Positions 46,936 through 56,331 of a DNA stretch of 64,000 bases are shown here, in pieces; the first letter of the stretch is position 1, and each line of letters starts with the position of its first letter. A program made the position numbers and the translations under genes. The notes beneath the pieces are model-generated. The model saw only the letters and a program-made list of their open reading frames with translations. It searched no databases and had not been told where the DNA came from. The stretch is from Deltaproteobacteria bacterium (GTDB taxonomy: Bacteria; Bdellovibrionota_C; UBA2361; SZUA-149; JADZAE01): contig JADZAE010000018.1 in the NCBI GenBank assembly GCA_020852715.1, positions 1 through 64,000 of the forward strand, given 5' to 3'.

Positions 46936-47754
46936 ATGGCGATCACACATAGAGAGTTTGATTATATCAAAGGTTTGATTAAGCAAGAGGCGGCAATCGT
47001 AATAGATACCGGTAAGGAATATCTTGTCGAATCGAGACTAATGCCATTAGCCCAGAAACACGGTTTAGCATCAGTTAAGGATTTAGTTGATAACCTATCA
47101 AAGCGGGACAATCAACAGCTTGTTACGCAGGTCGTTGAAGCAATGACCACAAACGAGACATCCTTTTTTAGAGATTTTTATCCTTTTGAAGCTTTAAAAA
47201 AGAAAGTAATTCCAGATTTAATCGCCAATCGTTCCGCAGCAAAAGAACTTGTGATTTGGTGCGCTGCTACTTCTAGTGGGCAGGAACCATACTCTTTAGC
47301 TATGTTAATTAAGGAAAATTTTCCACAACTAGCTACTTGGCGTTTACGTATTATCTGTAGCGATATAAGCGAAGAGATGCTCGAGCGCACTAGAAGTGGC
47401 GTTTATAATCAGCTAGAGGTGAACAGAGGGTTGCCTGTTTCGTTACTAATGAAATATTTTAAACAAGATGGAACTCGGTGGATTGTCAAGGATGATTTAA
47501 GAAGAATGTTAGAGGTCCGTTTAGTGAATTTAGCAGCCCCTTGGCCTCATTTACCACAAGTTGATTTAATTATGATGCGTAATGTGTTAATTTACTTTGA
47601 TCAGGTAACTAAGGTTAGTATTTTAAAACATGCTTACGATCAGCTTAAGGTTAACGGAGTATTACTTCTTGGCTCGACGGAAACGACCATTAATATGAAT
47701 TTAAGTTATCAAGTGCAGCAATATGAGAAGTTGTCATATTACTCGAAACTATAG
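46936..47754 (+). CDS. cheR: Chemotaxis protein methyltransferase CheR
   Basis: SAM-dependent receptor methyltransferase of 272 residues. The N-terminal helical domain precedes T-N-E-T-S-F-F-R-D and the SAM-binding pocket (I-W-C-A-A-T-S-S-G-Q-E-P-Y-S). D-L-I-M-M-R-N-V-L-I-Y-F-D follows near the C-terminus. It lacks the TPR extensions of CheR3-type proteins. It lies 11 nt after cheB. Confidence 0.97.
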   Translation: MAITHREFDYIKGLIKQEAAIVIDTGKEYLVESRLMPLAQKHGLASVKDLVDNLSKRDNQQLVTQVVEAMTTNETSFFRDFYPFEALKKKVIPDLIANRSAAKELVIWCAATSSGQEPYSLAMLIKENFPQLATWRLRIICSDISEEMLERTRSGVYNQLEVNRGLPVSLLMKYFKQDGTRWIVKDDLRRMLEVRLVNLAAPWPHLPQVDLIMMRNVLIYFDQVTKVSILKHAYDQLKVNGVLLLGSTETTINMNLSYQVQQYEKLSYYSKL

Positions 47755-47765
47755 GCGATAAATCT

Positions 47766-48242
47766 ATGAATTTACTTCATATTGAAACTGAACTTGAAGC
47801 CATAACTAAGATGATTTGGCAACCACATCTATTAGATGAATTGGTGCGAATATATGATTTAGATGAAGCGACTAAAACTTCTGCAACCCTTTGTGCTTGT
47901 GTTCATATTCTGGGTGGATGGAATGGTTCTGTTTCAATAGAATGTTCAAAGCAGATGGCCGAGTGGGTATCCAGGCGTATGCTTTATATTGATGATGATA
48001 TCGAGGACTATGATTGGCAATCGGTAATGAAGGAGCTATGTAATGTTACCGGTGGAAATCTAAAAGGATTGCTAGGTGAAAACTGTATTTTATCAACTCC
48101 TCGCGCCCTAGAATGCAACAATTTCAGTTTTGTCATACCTGAAACAGATGAGATCCTTTCGCTTATATTTAGCTGTTCCGACGAGTATATGATTGTGCGC
48201 TTACACGAGGGTACCATAGACTACTCACTGGTTGATCAATAA
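47766..48242 (+). CDS. CheX-like domain protein
   Basis: A 158-residue protein at the end of the che operon. The core W-Q-S-V-M-K-E-L-C-N-V-T-G-G-N-L-K (about 92-108) matches the CheX-family helix with the E-x-x-N catalytic pair (E98 and N101 by rough count). It may therefore act as a CheY phosphatase or regulate the kinase. It is only distantly similar to the CheX at 31569. Operon position supports a chemosensory role. Confidence 0.75.
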   Translation: MNLLHIETELEAITKMIWQPHLLDELVRIYDLDEATKTSATLCACVHILGGWNGSVSIECSKQMAEWVSRRMLYIDDDIEDYDWQSVMKELCNVTGGNLKGLLGENCILSTPRALECNNFSFVIPETDEILSLIFSCSDEYMIVRLHEGTIDYSLVDQ

Positions 48243-48337
48243 ACATAAGGGCAACACACGAAAATACTGATATTAGCGTAGACGCCTACGTACGCGAATT
48301 GCTTTTCAAACCATTGCTTTAGTGTGTGATAGGTTAT

Positions 48338-48718
48338 CTATAATGGCGTGATATCTCGTTCTAAATCAATTATGCGCACAGGCTTTGTCTTAACCTAAAA
48401 AACAGCCTTGTATGATAGCAGGCGCTGTAAGTATTCATAATTGGCGACAGCTGTCTGGACGATAATGTTATTATTGCACATAATATTGCCATTATTTATT
48501 AGGCTCTCAAGAACCTGCAAAACTGTAGCGCTATCCACTTCTGGCATCATTAAATCAAGTAATACTACCGCGTAATCCCCCTCTGTAATGTAACGATAAA
48601 TTCCGGTGCCCCCATTACCTGCAACGACGACATTAAATCCTAATTCATTCAGTATCGAAGTCAAGAGTTTCTGACTAGTAGTATCGTCTTCAATTATAAG
48701 CGCTTTGTTTTTAGCGAT
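48338..48718 (-). pseudogene. CheY-like receiver gene, start lost and one internal stop
   Basis: Reading the minus strand from the ATC codon at 48718 gives A-K-N-K-A-L-I-I-E-D-D, then V-V-L-L-D-L-M-M-P (phospho-acceptor). A TAG stop follows at 48397-48395, and then, still in frame, V-K-T-K-P-V-R-I-I-D-L-E to a TAG at 48340-48338. That is 127 codons including the final stop, exactly CheY size, with the K-P lysine preserved beyond the stop. No ATG, GTG or TTG is available before the acidic cluster, so the start appears mutated. It is a decayed response regulator just downstream of the intact che operon. Confidence 0.75.
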
Positions 48719-48892
48719 ATTTCTATCATATAAATTATTTTAGCAAAAATATAAGATTCCATTAACACTAGAATCCGTATTTTCGCATAAAAAAATTCCT
48801 CGAGAGAGTTGCCAAATGAGGTTTTCATACCTATGTTATTTTCAGTGAGAGATAAGTGGTTAAAAAATACCCAAATTTTAAAAGGAGGATTT

Positions 48893-49333
48893 ATGAATAT
48901 AACACCGTATAGAGATTATGGAACATTTGCTAATATCGATCGTTTATTTGGCCGTCTGCTTAATGATATGAGCTGGAGAAGCAGCGACGAGACGGAAACT
49001 GCCCTTGCTCAGTGGAGACCGGCGGTTGATATTCGAGAAGATAGTGACAAATACGTCGTTGTTGCCGATTTGCCGGGAATTAGTCCAAAAGAGGTGGAAA
49101 TTACCTTCGAAAACGGTTTGTTGAGTATTAGCGGCGAGCGAAATTCCGAACAGCGCACTGAAGCTGATGGATACAGCAGAATTGAACGCGTTAGCGGAAA
49201 ATTTTCTCGTCAATTTAGACTGCCGGATAGTGTCGATCAAGACGCAATAAGTGCAAGTGGTAAAAATGGCGTTATCGAAATTAGTATTCCTAAAAAAGAT
49301 AAAGCAAAGCCAAAACGTATAGAGATATCCTAA
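48893..49333 (+). CDS. Hsp20/alpha-crystallin small heat-shock protein
   Basis: A 146-residue ATP-independent chaperone. The alpha-crystallin domain (about 45-140) shows A-D-L-P-G-I, G-L-L-S-I-S-G-E-R and the G-V-I-E-I-S-I-P-K strand. The ATG at 48893 has a near-perfect AAAGGAGG; an upstream start would add 28 residues unlike the family. No CIRCE element is visible upstream. It is isolated among decayed chemosensory genes. Confidence 0.95.
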   Translation: MNITPYRDYGTFANIDRLFGRLLNDMSWRSSDETETALAQWRPAVDIREDSDKYVVVADLPGISPKEVEITFENGLLSISGERNSEQRTEADGYSRIERVSGKFSRQFRLPDSVDQDAISASGKNGVIEISIPKKDKAKPKRIEIS

Positions 49334-49396
49334 AATACGGAGGTACTTATTAAAAACCTTATATGCTCTAAATACAAAAACCACTAAATTAACGGA

Positions 49397-49443
49397 GCCG
49401 CAAGACACTGAGGAACGCAAGAGAGATGACAGTGTCCTGCGGC
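49397..49443. terminator. Long hairpin between convergent genes
   Basis: Arms 49397-49410 and 49430-49443 pair over 14 positions with one mismatch (GCCGCA-x-GACACTG). The loop is 19 nt. It lies between hsp20 and the convergent gene at 49477, where a bidirectional terminator would be expected, but no T-tract follows. Confidence 0.45.
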
Positions 49444-49476
49444 AACGATTTACGCAGGAGTTGCCTAACTCCCAAA

Positions 49477-50538
49477 CTAGGCCAGATTAATCACGATTTC
49501 GAGAACAATTAGCAGAATAATCGTGATTTCGAGAATATGGGCAATGACCACATGGTTTTGGTCGTGTACTCTTTCGTAGACATCTCGAAGGGCTGCCATT
49601 TTACGCTGGATATCGTCGTCAAGCGTAGGCAAGCGAAAACGTTTGGCCGCCAAACGATAAATTTCCAATAATAAAGGGTTACCTGCGAGGTCTAAAGAAT
49701 CCGCAATCCGATCATAAGCCCAGGTGGCTTCAATGCTTAAGCTAGATAGCTGCTTTAAGCCTAAAGTATAGATGGGCCATCCCGATTTAAACCTTTCCAG
49801 AAAATTGTCTAGATTTCGATCTAAGTGAGTAATTAAAGACCTCATTTCCAATGATTGCATCAAAGCATACTCCACGACCTGTAGAATCTGCGCCGAGCGA
49901 TTGCTAGCTAAAAATCCACAATCCCAGTCGATGAGCAGAAAATCATTGACGCTTCGTGCAAATGAACCAGAACGGATCTCGTTGGTTATGTCTTCAGATG
50001 CGGCTTCTTCGTCAATCCAAAGCAACTTGGATATATCAGCCGAATATGATGTAAAGAGCGAATCAACGGTTAATTCCTCCGACTTTTGAGCGTAGAAGAT
50101 AGTCCATTCCTCCGTGATATTATTATTAATTGGGCGTTGTATGAGGTCAGCAAACGAGTCTCTGAATCTGTCAAAAAGACCAAGTGCATTGTTGAGAGCA
50201 AGCGATTGAATAAGAGGAATTATACGAATAGTTTCCAACGCATTCAATGTGTGATCGAAGGAGCAATTAAAATAGAGAGAAATTGCTCCGAACTCCCAAA
50301 CACGCATGCGACAGGAGATTAGCCTCCCGTCAGGAAATTGAATATTATGCAAATTCTTCAATTGAAGCTGCAGCGGGGTAGGTTTACAGGCTATATAATC
50401 ACTGTTTTGCTCAACATGACAATCCATGTCAGAAAATAAGCCTGGTAACCGAACAGCGAGCTTATCTAAATCGACCCCCAATCCGATCTTTTCAACTACA
50501 AAAAGGCCGACACCATCAACCAACGGCTGTGCGCTCAT
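49477..50538 (-). CDS. C-terminally membrane-anchored protein, RMD1/DUF155-like layout
   Basis: A 353-residue protein. The mostly soluble body is followed by a single C-terminal hydrophobic segment (about 330-352, L-E-I-T-I-I-L-L-I-V-L-E-I-V). The order of elements is a beta-rich N-terminal part, then W-E-F-G-A-I-S-L-Y-F, a long helical region and a tail anchor next to L-E. This resembles the RMD1/DUF155 (YagE) family, but I recognise it by layout rather than by firm motifs. It lies downstream of the decayed kinase gene on the same strand. AAGGAAGG precedes the ATG. Confidence 0.6.
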   Translation of the reverse strand: MSAQPLVDGVGLFVVEKIGLGVDLDKLAVRLPGLFSDMDCHVEQNSDYIACKPTPLQLQLKNLHNIQFPDGRLISCRMRVWEFGAISLYFNCSFDHTLNALETIRIIPLIQSLALNNALGLFDRFRDSFADLIQRPINNNITEEWTIFYAQKSEELTVDSLFTSYSADISKLLWIDEEAASEDITNEIRSGSFARSVNDFLLIDWDCGFLASNRSAQILQVVEYALMQSLEMRSLITHLDRNLDNFLERFKSGWPIYTLGLKQLSSLSIEATWAYDRIADSLDLAGNPLLLEIYRLAAKRFRLPTLDDDIQRKMAALRDVYERVHDQNHVVIAHILEITIILLIVLEIVINLA

Positions 50539-50665
50539 ATCAATAACCTTCCTTTCCTTTTTTGAACCTTTTAAATACCTCCATATTGATGGAGTTACGC
50601 CTTACCCAAGAATAATATTAAAGAACCGCTGGCGTTTCACTAGCGAAAGTTAGTGATAAACGCAA

Positions 50666-52363
50666 CTATTGTGTAAAATCCCTACACAAGCGATCGAGAC
50701 CGAGAACTAATGCCAGGCGACCATCTCCCAATAGTGCGCTTCCGATGAAAAGCTCTTGTTTAAAATCGAGCAAATCAATCTTTTTTAAAACTTTTTGCTG
50801 CACTCCTATTACATCATCAACCTGTAATGTATAATAGTGATGGGCTGAGGTTACCGATACAAATAATTGTGTCTGATTAAACAATACGTCTTGCGCAAGA
50901 GCAAAAGCGTTAGCGATAGGAATGATCGGCATAATCAGGCATTGGCGTTCCAGAAAAAAGGCCTTTCCGGCGACTGACTGGATATGTTCTTTTGTGTAAT
51001 TAAGAGTTTCTCGCACTTGAAATAGTGTCAGCACAAAACAATGATTATTTACTTAAACAACAAAACCATCCACAATTTGCGTAGAAACACTTTTGCTTAA
51101 CGTCAGGGTGACACATGATTCCTGGCCTGAAATACTACCTATGGCAGTAGTCCCTCCGGCTTTCTCAATTGAGCGTTTAACGACATCCATTCCTACGCCT
51201 CGACCGGATACGTCTGTCACTTCTTTCGCCGTTGAAAGCTCCGGTAAAAAGATAAGCTGAGTAAGCTCCTCGTTTGTAAAGTTAAAATCGGGACGTAAAA
51301 CACCTTGCTCGACTCCTTTAGCTTTAAGGGCTTGCTAATCTAAGCCACGCTCATCATCTTCGATGGTAATAATAAGATGTGTACCATTCTCAATAGCGGT
51401 GATTTTTATCAGGCCAAAGGCATATTTATTTGCATGCATCCTGACCGTCTTATCCTCGATTCCATGGTCCACAGAGCTTCTTACGATGCGTGTTAATGGA
51501 GCATCTAATAGCTCAATGATGCTTTTACCAACCTCGATTGATTCTCCTAATAATATAAGCTTAACCTCTTTATCTTTTGTCGAGGCAATATCGGTTTTAG
51601 CGGTAATAGGCTTTTCTTGATGAGCATAATCTTTAAGGCCTCAAACAATGGAAGAAATGTGCGTGACGCCGTAGCGAATCCAGTCGATAGCCTTAGGCAT
51701 TACCTCTATAATGAAATTTAATTTCTCTTGCTCATCTTTGTTTTCAGCAAATTTAAAATAATCAGTAAGATCAGCTCAGAATTGTGAAATTGTCTGGATG
51801 TTCTCCGAAATAAAACTTGCGTGATTATTTATCTCGTGGGCAATTCCTGCGAACATAACCCCCAATGTAGAAAGGCGATCAGAAGGAACTAATTGACGAG
51901 CTCGCTCTTCGGCGAGAGACTCCATCTATGTTGCATACTCCTTAATAGGCATGTTTACTTCATCAATTACCAAATTTTCGTATATTAAGCGGATGGCTAC
52001 ATTAATGCGGCTTTTTAATGCATTTTTGTCATATGGTTTCGAAAGAAAGTCGTGTGCACCATTATCCAATGCGGAAACGATGTCCTCTTTTTCTGATTTA
52101 GCGGTAATAATAACTGTGTAAACAAATCTTATACTTTCGCGTTTAGATAATTCGCGGCAAACATCGACACCGCTAAGCTGTGGCATGTTCCAATCAACTA
52201 ATGCTAATCGAGGGCCAGTTTATTTTGAAAGAATATCCAGAGCCGCTTGACCATCGGTACATAAAACTGTTTGCTAGCCCTAGCCTTCAAGGTAATTAGA
52301 TAGAACGTGACGGGACGTTGCCTCATCGTCGGCAATTAGAATTTGGAAATTTGCATCTGACAT
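50666..52363 (-). pseudogene. Receiver-histidine kinase-CheW gene with eight in-frame stops
   Basis: From ATG 52363 one frame of 566 codons runs to 50666 with no net frameshift. Its domains are a receiver (I-A-D-D-E, L-V-D-W-N-M-P, L-S-K-P-Y), a DHp with A-G-I-A-H-E-I-N-N, a CheA-type HATPase (S-S-V-D-H-G-I-E, G-R-G-V-G-M-D-V-V) and a CheW-like tail. Internal stops lie at codons 28 (TAG), 30 (TAG), 48 (TAA), 146 (TAG), 196 (TGA), 241 (TGA), 343 (TAG) and 437 (TAA). All could arise from C-to-T or G-to-A changes or simple substitutions. Short translated pieces may persist (52186-51926; 51034-50666). Very probably non-functional. Confidence 0.85.
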
Positions 52364-52442
52364 ATCCTAATAGCCTAAATTGATATTGACTTTATATGCG
52401 TAAGTTCGTTTAACATAACTAGATATCCAGTAAAAGTTGAAT

Positions 52443-53075
52443 CTATTTCACAAGAAGACTTTCTAAATATCTAAAACTGATTTTCATAATGTTATTAAAA
52501 AGACCAAGATATAAAGCAGCAAAAAGAATCAGAAGGCCATATTTCTCAAGATACGCAAAATAGCGAGCAAGCTTATTAGGCAAAAGTCCAAAAAGTATTC
52601 GGCCCCCATCGAGTGGTAGTATGGGAAAGAGATTAAAAATACAAAGTCCCACGTTAATACACAAAGTTAGCCAAAGTAGCTGCTGGAAAAATTGAGAATA
52701 AATGCCATCTGCATTTGATCGCAATGAATATAATATGAGAAAACAGATAGCTGCAAATACAAAATTAAAAAATGGCCCGGCGACCGCAACTAACATCATG
52801 TCGCGCTTAGGATAATGAAAGTTAAAAGGGTTTATTGGAACAGGCTTGGCGCCACCAAATACGATAGGCGAGCCAGCGAAAACCAAGAAAGCAGGCAATA
52901 ATATTGTCATAAATAAATCAATATGTCGGATTGGGTTCAGACTAAGACGCTTTGCTAATTTAGCCGTACTGTCACCTAGGAGATAGGCCGCGTAACCGTG
53001 AGCAAGCTCATGTCCAATAACGGCAATTAAAAGTGGCAATCCGTAAAAAAGAATTGTAACGAGCAAAGGAATCAT
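52443..53075 (-). CDS. Site-2 protease family (M50) membrane metalloprotease
   Basis: A 210-residue polytopic protein with about five membrane helices. The zinc motif H-E-L-A-H (G-H-E-L-A-H-G, about residue 21) and the second metal ligand in N-L-F-P-I-L-P-L-D-G-G-R are both intact. It belongs to the compact M50 group without PDZ or CBS domains, whose substrates are mostly unknown. It is divergent from amgK, with 81 nt between starts. Confidence 0.9.
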   Translation of the reverse strand: MIPLLVTILFYGLPLLIAVIGHELAHGYAAYLLGDSTAKLAKRLSLNPIRHIDLFMTILLPAFLVFAGSPIVFGGAKPVPINPFNFHYPKRDMMLVAVAGPFFNFVFAAICFLILYSLRSNADGIYSQFFQQLLWLTLCINVGLCIFNLFPILPLDGGRILFGLLPNKLARYFAYLEKYGLLILFAALYLGLFNNIMKISFRYLESLLVK

Positions 53076-53156
53076 GGTTAAAGCTTATAAGTGTTAAACA
53101 AGTTTTTACGAGCTATAGGTTAATACGAACCATTATGTTTTGCATAGAGATAAAAT

Positions 53157-54251
53157 ATGATTACGACTGATGATATAATTCATCGCTTTTTTGAGTGGCA
53201 GCCGCAAGCGAAAATAGCTAGCATTTTACCCTTGACCCCTGATTCTTCAATGAGGCGATATTTTCGTATAAGTTTAAGTGTGCAAATTAAAGCAATTAAA
53301 TCAAACACCGTTGTGGCCATGGTTTTTGACTCGCTTACTCAGCCGGAGAGTGGGGGGCCTACAGTTGAGCCCAATGTTTCATGTGTCCAACTTGGTCGCT
53401 TATTTACTAAAATGGGGTATCCAGTCGCGGAAATTTATTTTGGCGAAGAAAAAGATTTGATATTCTTTATTGAAGATATTGGCACTAGACATCTGATCGA
53501 TTTGTTAATTGATCAGCAGAGGCGCCTTGTTAAGGGGGATAAACGTGCTATTTTGAAATATTATAAAGAGGGGATTGAGTGTATCTCGCGATTACATGCT
53601 ATACCTGAACAAAAAGAATTTTTCCCTTTCCAAAGATGTTTCACACAAAGCTCTTATGATGGGGAGCTAAATGAAGTTGTTGAGTTTTATTTGCGCCCCT
53701 TTAATAACGATGGTGGCCTTGAAAGTGCCTTGAGAGAAGGATTTTCTTTAATCGTTAGTGAGTTAATGACTTTTACTCTTGCCCTAGCACATCGCGATTA
53801 TCATAGCTGGAATCTAATGATTGATAATAATGACCGTGTGCGAATTATAGATTATCAGGATGCCCTACTTGCACCGCGAACGTACGATCTGGTGCCCCTA
53901 TTGAACGATAGGGATACGAATTTATATTTGGGCGATGAGATATATTATGAGCTTTTTGATTATGCCTTTGGGCTACATAACAAGAGCTACGAGTTTGTTA
54001 ATGAATACACGCATGTATTACTGCAGCGCGATTTAAAAATCGTTGGGCGCTTTAATAAGCTTGCTAAGGTGCGCGGACTTAATAATTACCTAAAATGGGT
54101 GCCTGGCGCTCTTTTCACAATTGGGCGCTTATTGTCCTTCATGATCGATGAACAGGGGCGAAAGGAGTATAAAGATTTGCTCTCTATTCTTAGGAGGCTT
54201 TCTTCGGAAACAGATGAGGGGTCAAAAAAAATGTTGAGGTTATTGAGATGA
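53157..54251 (+). CDS. amgK: N-acetylmuramate/N-acetylglucosamine kinase AmgK
   Basis: Phosphotransferase of the aminoglycoside-kinase fold, 364 residues. The catalytic segment A-H-R-D-Y-H-S-W-N-L-M and metal-binding R-I-I-D-Y-Q-D-A fit AmgK, which makes MurNAc-1-phosphate in the fosfomycin-bypass cell-wall recycling pathway. The following gene is MurU-like and overlaps by ATGA; this pairing is the main support for the assignment. Confidence 0.88.
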   Translation: MITTDDIIHRFFEWQPQAKIASILPLTPDSSMRRYFRISLSVQIKAIKSNTVVAMVFDSLTQPESGGPTVEPNVSCVQLGRLFTKMGYPVAEIYFGEEKDLIFFIEDIGTRHLIDLLIDQQRRLVKGDKRAILKYYKEGIECISRLHAIPEQKEFFPFQRCFTQSSYDGELNEVVEFYLRPFNNDGGLESALREGFSLIVSELMTFTLALAHRDYHSWNLMIDNNDRVRIIDYQDALLAPRTYDLVPLLNDRDTNLYLGDEIYYELFDYAFGLHNKSYEFVNEYTHVLLQRDLKIVGRFNKLAKVRGLNNYLKWVPGALFTIGRLLSFMIDEQGRKEYKDLLSILRRLSSETDEGSKKMLRLLR

Positions 54252-54985
54252 ATTGTGATGTTTTATTGTTTGCCGCCGGAGAGGGAAAAAGACTTCGCCC
54301 ATTAACTGAGAATACTCCCAAGCCATTATTGACCGTTGGGAACAAGGCTTTGATTCAGTGGAACCTGGAGCTAATCGAGCGTGGTGGTTTTAGTCGTGTT
54401 ATTGTTAACGCTCATTATTTAGCTGCTCAGCTTGAGGCTTTTCTAAAAAAATTAAAAACTAGCCTCGATATAATTATTATTAGGGAAGCAAATCTTTTAA
54501 ATACGGGAGGAACGATAAAAAACGTTGAGCCTATACTGAAAGAGAAGTATTTATTAACGATTAATAGCGATACTTTGTATTCTCCACAATTCAATCTGCG
54601 TGATGTACTAGCCGCCCATATAAACGATAAGAGAAATCCTTTAGCGACGATGGTGCTTGGTGGCTCCGAGGATGTTAGGTATTTCGGAGCTATTGGCGTA
54701 TCAGAAGATGGACGCGTTGTTCAGTTTCGTGGAGAGCAGTTAATTAAGGAAAAAACTAGTAAATCTTTTATCTATTCAGGCATATCCGTAATGGACATAA
54801 AAACACTAGCTTATATGCCGAGTAGGGGATCTTCGTTTTGTTTATGTAATGATACCTATAAGGAATTGCTCAGAGAACAAAGAGTTATCTCTTCTTATAT
54901 TTATCGTGGGTATTGGAGCAATGTTGGAACAGTAGATGCGCTTGCCGGGGCTAATGATGATTTTAATGCTGGTCTGATTATATAA
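54248..54985 (+). CDS. murU: N-acetylmuramate-1-phosphate uridylyltransferase MurU
   Basis: Nucleotidyltransferase of 245 residues. The N-terminal L-F-A-A-G-E-G-K-R-L-R-P-L-T and T-P-K-P-L-L signatures are intact, followed by I-N-S-D-T-L (metal-binding aspartate). It converts MurNAc-1-P to UDP-MurNAc, returning recycled sugar to peptidoglycan synthesis. Coupled to amgK by a 4-nt overlap. The PBP gene begins about 130 nt downstream. Confidence 0.9.
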   Translation: MNCDVLLFAAGEGKRLRPLTENTPKPLLTVGNKALIQWNLELIERGGFSRVIVNAHYLAAQLEAFLKKLKTSLDIIIIREANLLNTGGTIKNVEPILKEKYLLTINSDTLYSPQFNLRDVLAAHINDKRNPLATMVLGGSEDVRYFGAIGVSEDGRVVQFRGEQLIKEKTSKSFIYSGISVMDIKTLAYMPSRGSSFCLCNDTYKELLREQRVISSYIYRGYWSNVGTVDALAGANDDFNAGLII

Positions 54986-55113
54986 ATAAAAGATATAAAG
55001 CTCGGAGGTGTTTCTTGACTTGTAGAATAAGCAAAATTTGTTAATTAATTAGCTCGCTAGACTATCATCTATATTAAGGTGTCCTAAATAATTTCATTAA
55101 ATTGCGTGTGTTT

Positions 55114-56331
55114 ATGGAACTGCTAAATTTATTTAAGGTATTACCTATTTTAATTTTAACATGTCTATGGCCGCAAAGAATTTTGGCTAACGATAGTTTT
55201 TTGGGCGCAAATGAGCACGCGCAGTTAAATTATTCAATAGAGGGCCATCCTTTTATTTTCGCGGAAAGTTTTAACAGAAAATATATCGCAGACTCCCGGT
55301 ATATTGTAAATATTGGCGAAAAAAAAGTTGTGCTGACACTTGATGTTGAAATGCAGCAAAACGCTGAACAGTTATTAAGAGTGCATGATGTTCCTTGGGG
55401 AGCGTTAGTTGCCTTAGATCCTAAGACGGGTAAGGTTTTAGCTTTAGCAGGGTATTCGGCTAATGAGGGAGGGGTAAGCGATATAGCTGTAAGATCTGGA
55501 TTTCCTGCGGCATCACTGTTCAAGCTTATTACGGCATCCGCTGCAATTGAGATGGCTGGTTTAAATTCCGACGATGAAATCAAATTTCGTGGCGGTAATT
55601 ATACGCTGAGTCGGGGAAATTACTTACCTTCAGATAAGGGCGACAGACGGAGCATGACATTAGCTACTGCTTTGGGGAAGTCTATTAATCCAGTTTTTGG
55701 GCGTATTGCCTTAGTTGAATTAGAGCGTGGAACGTTAGAGGCATATGCGCAAAGTTATGGTTTTAATAATGAAATATCCTTTGATGTCCCCACCGAGATC
55801 AGCCGGTTTGAGTTGGCAGATGACGATTTTGAAAGAGCTAGAACCGGGGCCGGTTTTGGAAACGTTACAATAAGTCCGCTGCATGCGGCATTGATAACCG
55901 GCGCCATAGCTAACCAAGGTCATATGATGAAGCCGTATTTGATCGATAAAGTGTATGATGTCCAAGGAAATAATGAGTATGAAGCCGCGGAAAGTATAAT
56001 GAAAAATTCTGTTTTGCCCAGTACGGCCAGTGAGTTATTAGAAGCAATGAAGAGTACGGTGACAGATGGCACTGCCAAGCGGCAGTTTATTGCGCTACGT
56101 AATACTCGATGGGGCGATATTGAAGTTGCTGCAAAAACGGGAACGCTAAGTGGAACCAATCCTAAGGGGTTGTATCTGTGGTTTGTTGCTGCTGCGCCCG
56201 TAGATGATCCCAAGATCGCTATTGCAGCTTTAGTTATCGATCCTGGTACAGCACGAATTAAGGGTAGTGCCCTAGGAAGAAAGTTTTTAGAGAATTTCTT
56301 TAAAAGCGCCATGTGGGAGATGGAGGAATGA
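55114..56331 (+). CDS. Periplasmic penicillin-binding transpeptidase
   Basis: A 405-residue transpeptidase-domain protein. The three active-site motifs are in order: S-L-F-K (SxxK), S-I-N (SxN) and K-T-G-T. The N-terminus is a signal-like hydrophobic segment ending I-L-A-N-D, and the dimerisation domain of class B PBPs is missing, so it is a short form. It may crosslink or trim peptidoglycan. A TTG at 55102 would add four residues; neither start has a clear Shine-Dalgarno. Its stop overlaps the next gene by ATGA, opening a five-gene overlapping operon. Confidence 0.88.
   Translation: MELLNLFKVLPILILTCLWPQRILANDSFLGANEHAQLNYSIEGHPFIFAESFNRKYIADSRYIVNIGEKKVVLTLDVEMQQNAEQLLRVHDVPWGALVALDPKTGKVLALAGYSANEGGVSDIAVRSGFPAASLFKLITASAAIEMAGLNSDDEIKFRGGNYTLSRGNYLPSDKGDRRSMTLATALGKSINPVFGRIALVELERGTLEAYAQSYGFNNEISFDVPTEISRFELADDDFERARTGAGFGNVTISPLHAALITGAIANQGHMMKPYLIDKVYDVQGNNEYEAAESIMKNSVLPSTASELLEAMKSTVTDGTAKRQFIALRNTRWGDIEVAAKTGTLSGTNPKGLYLWFVAAAPVDDPKIAIAALVIDPGTARIKGSALGRKFLENFFKSAMWEMEE

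Noticed and set aside
50666-52363. Stop-codon reassignment or selenocysteine/pyrrolysine as the explanation of the in-frame stops
   Set aside because: TAG, TAA and TGA all occur within the frame, while the same codons end intact neighbouring genes; no SECIS-like element was evident.
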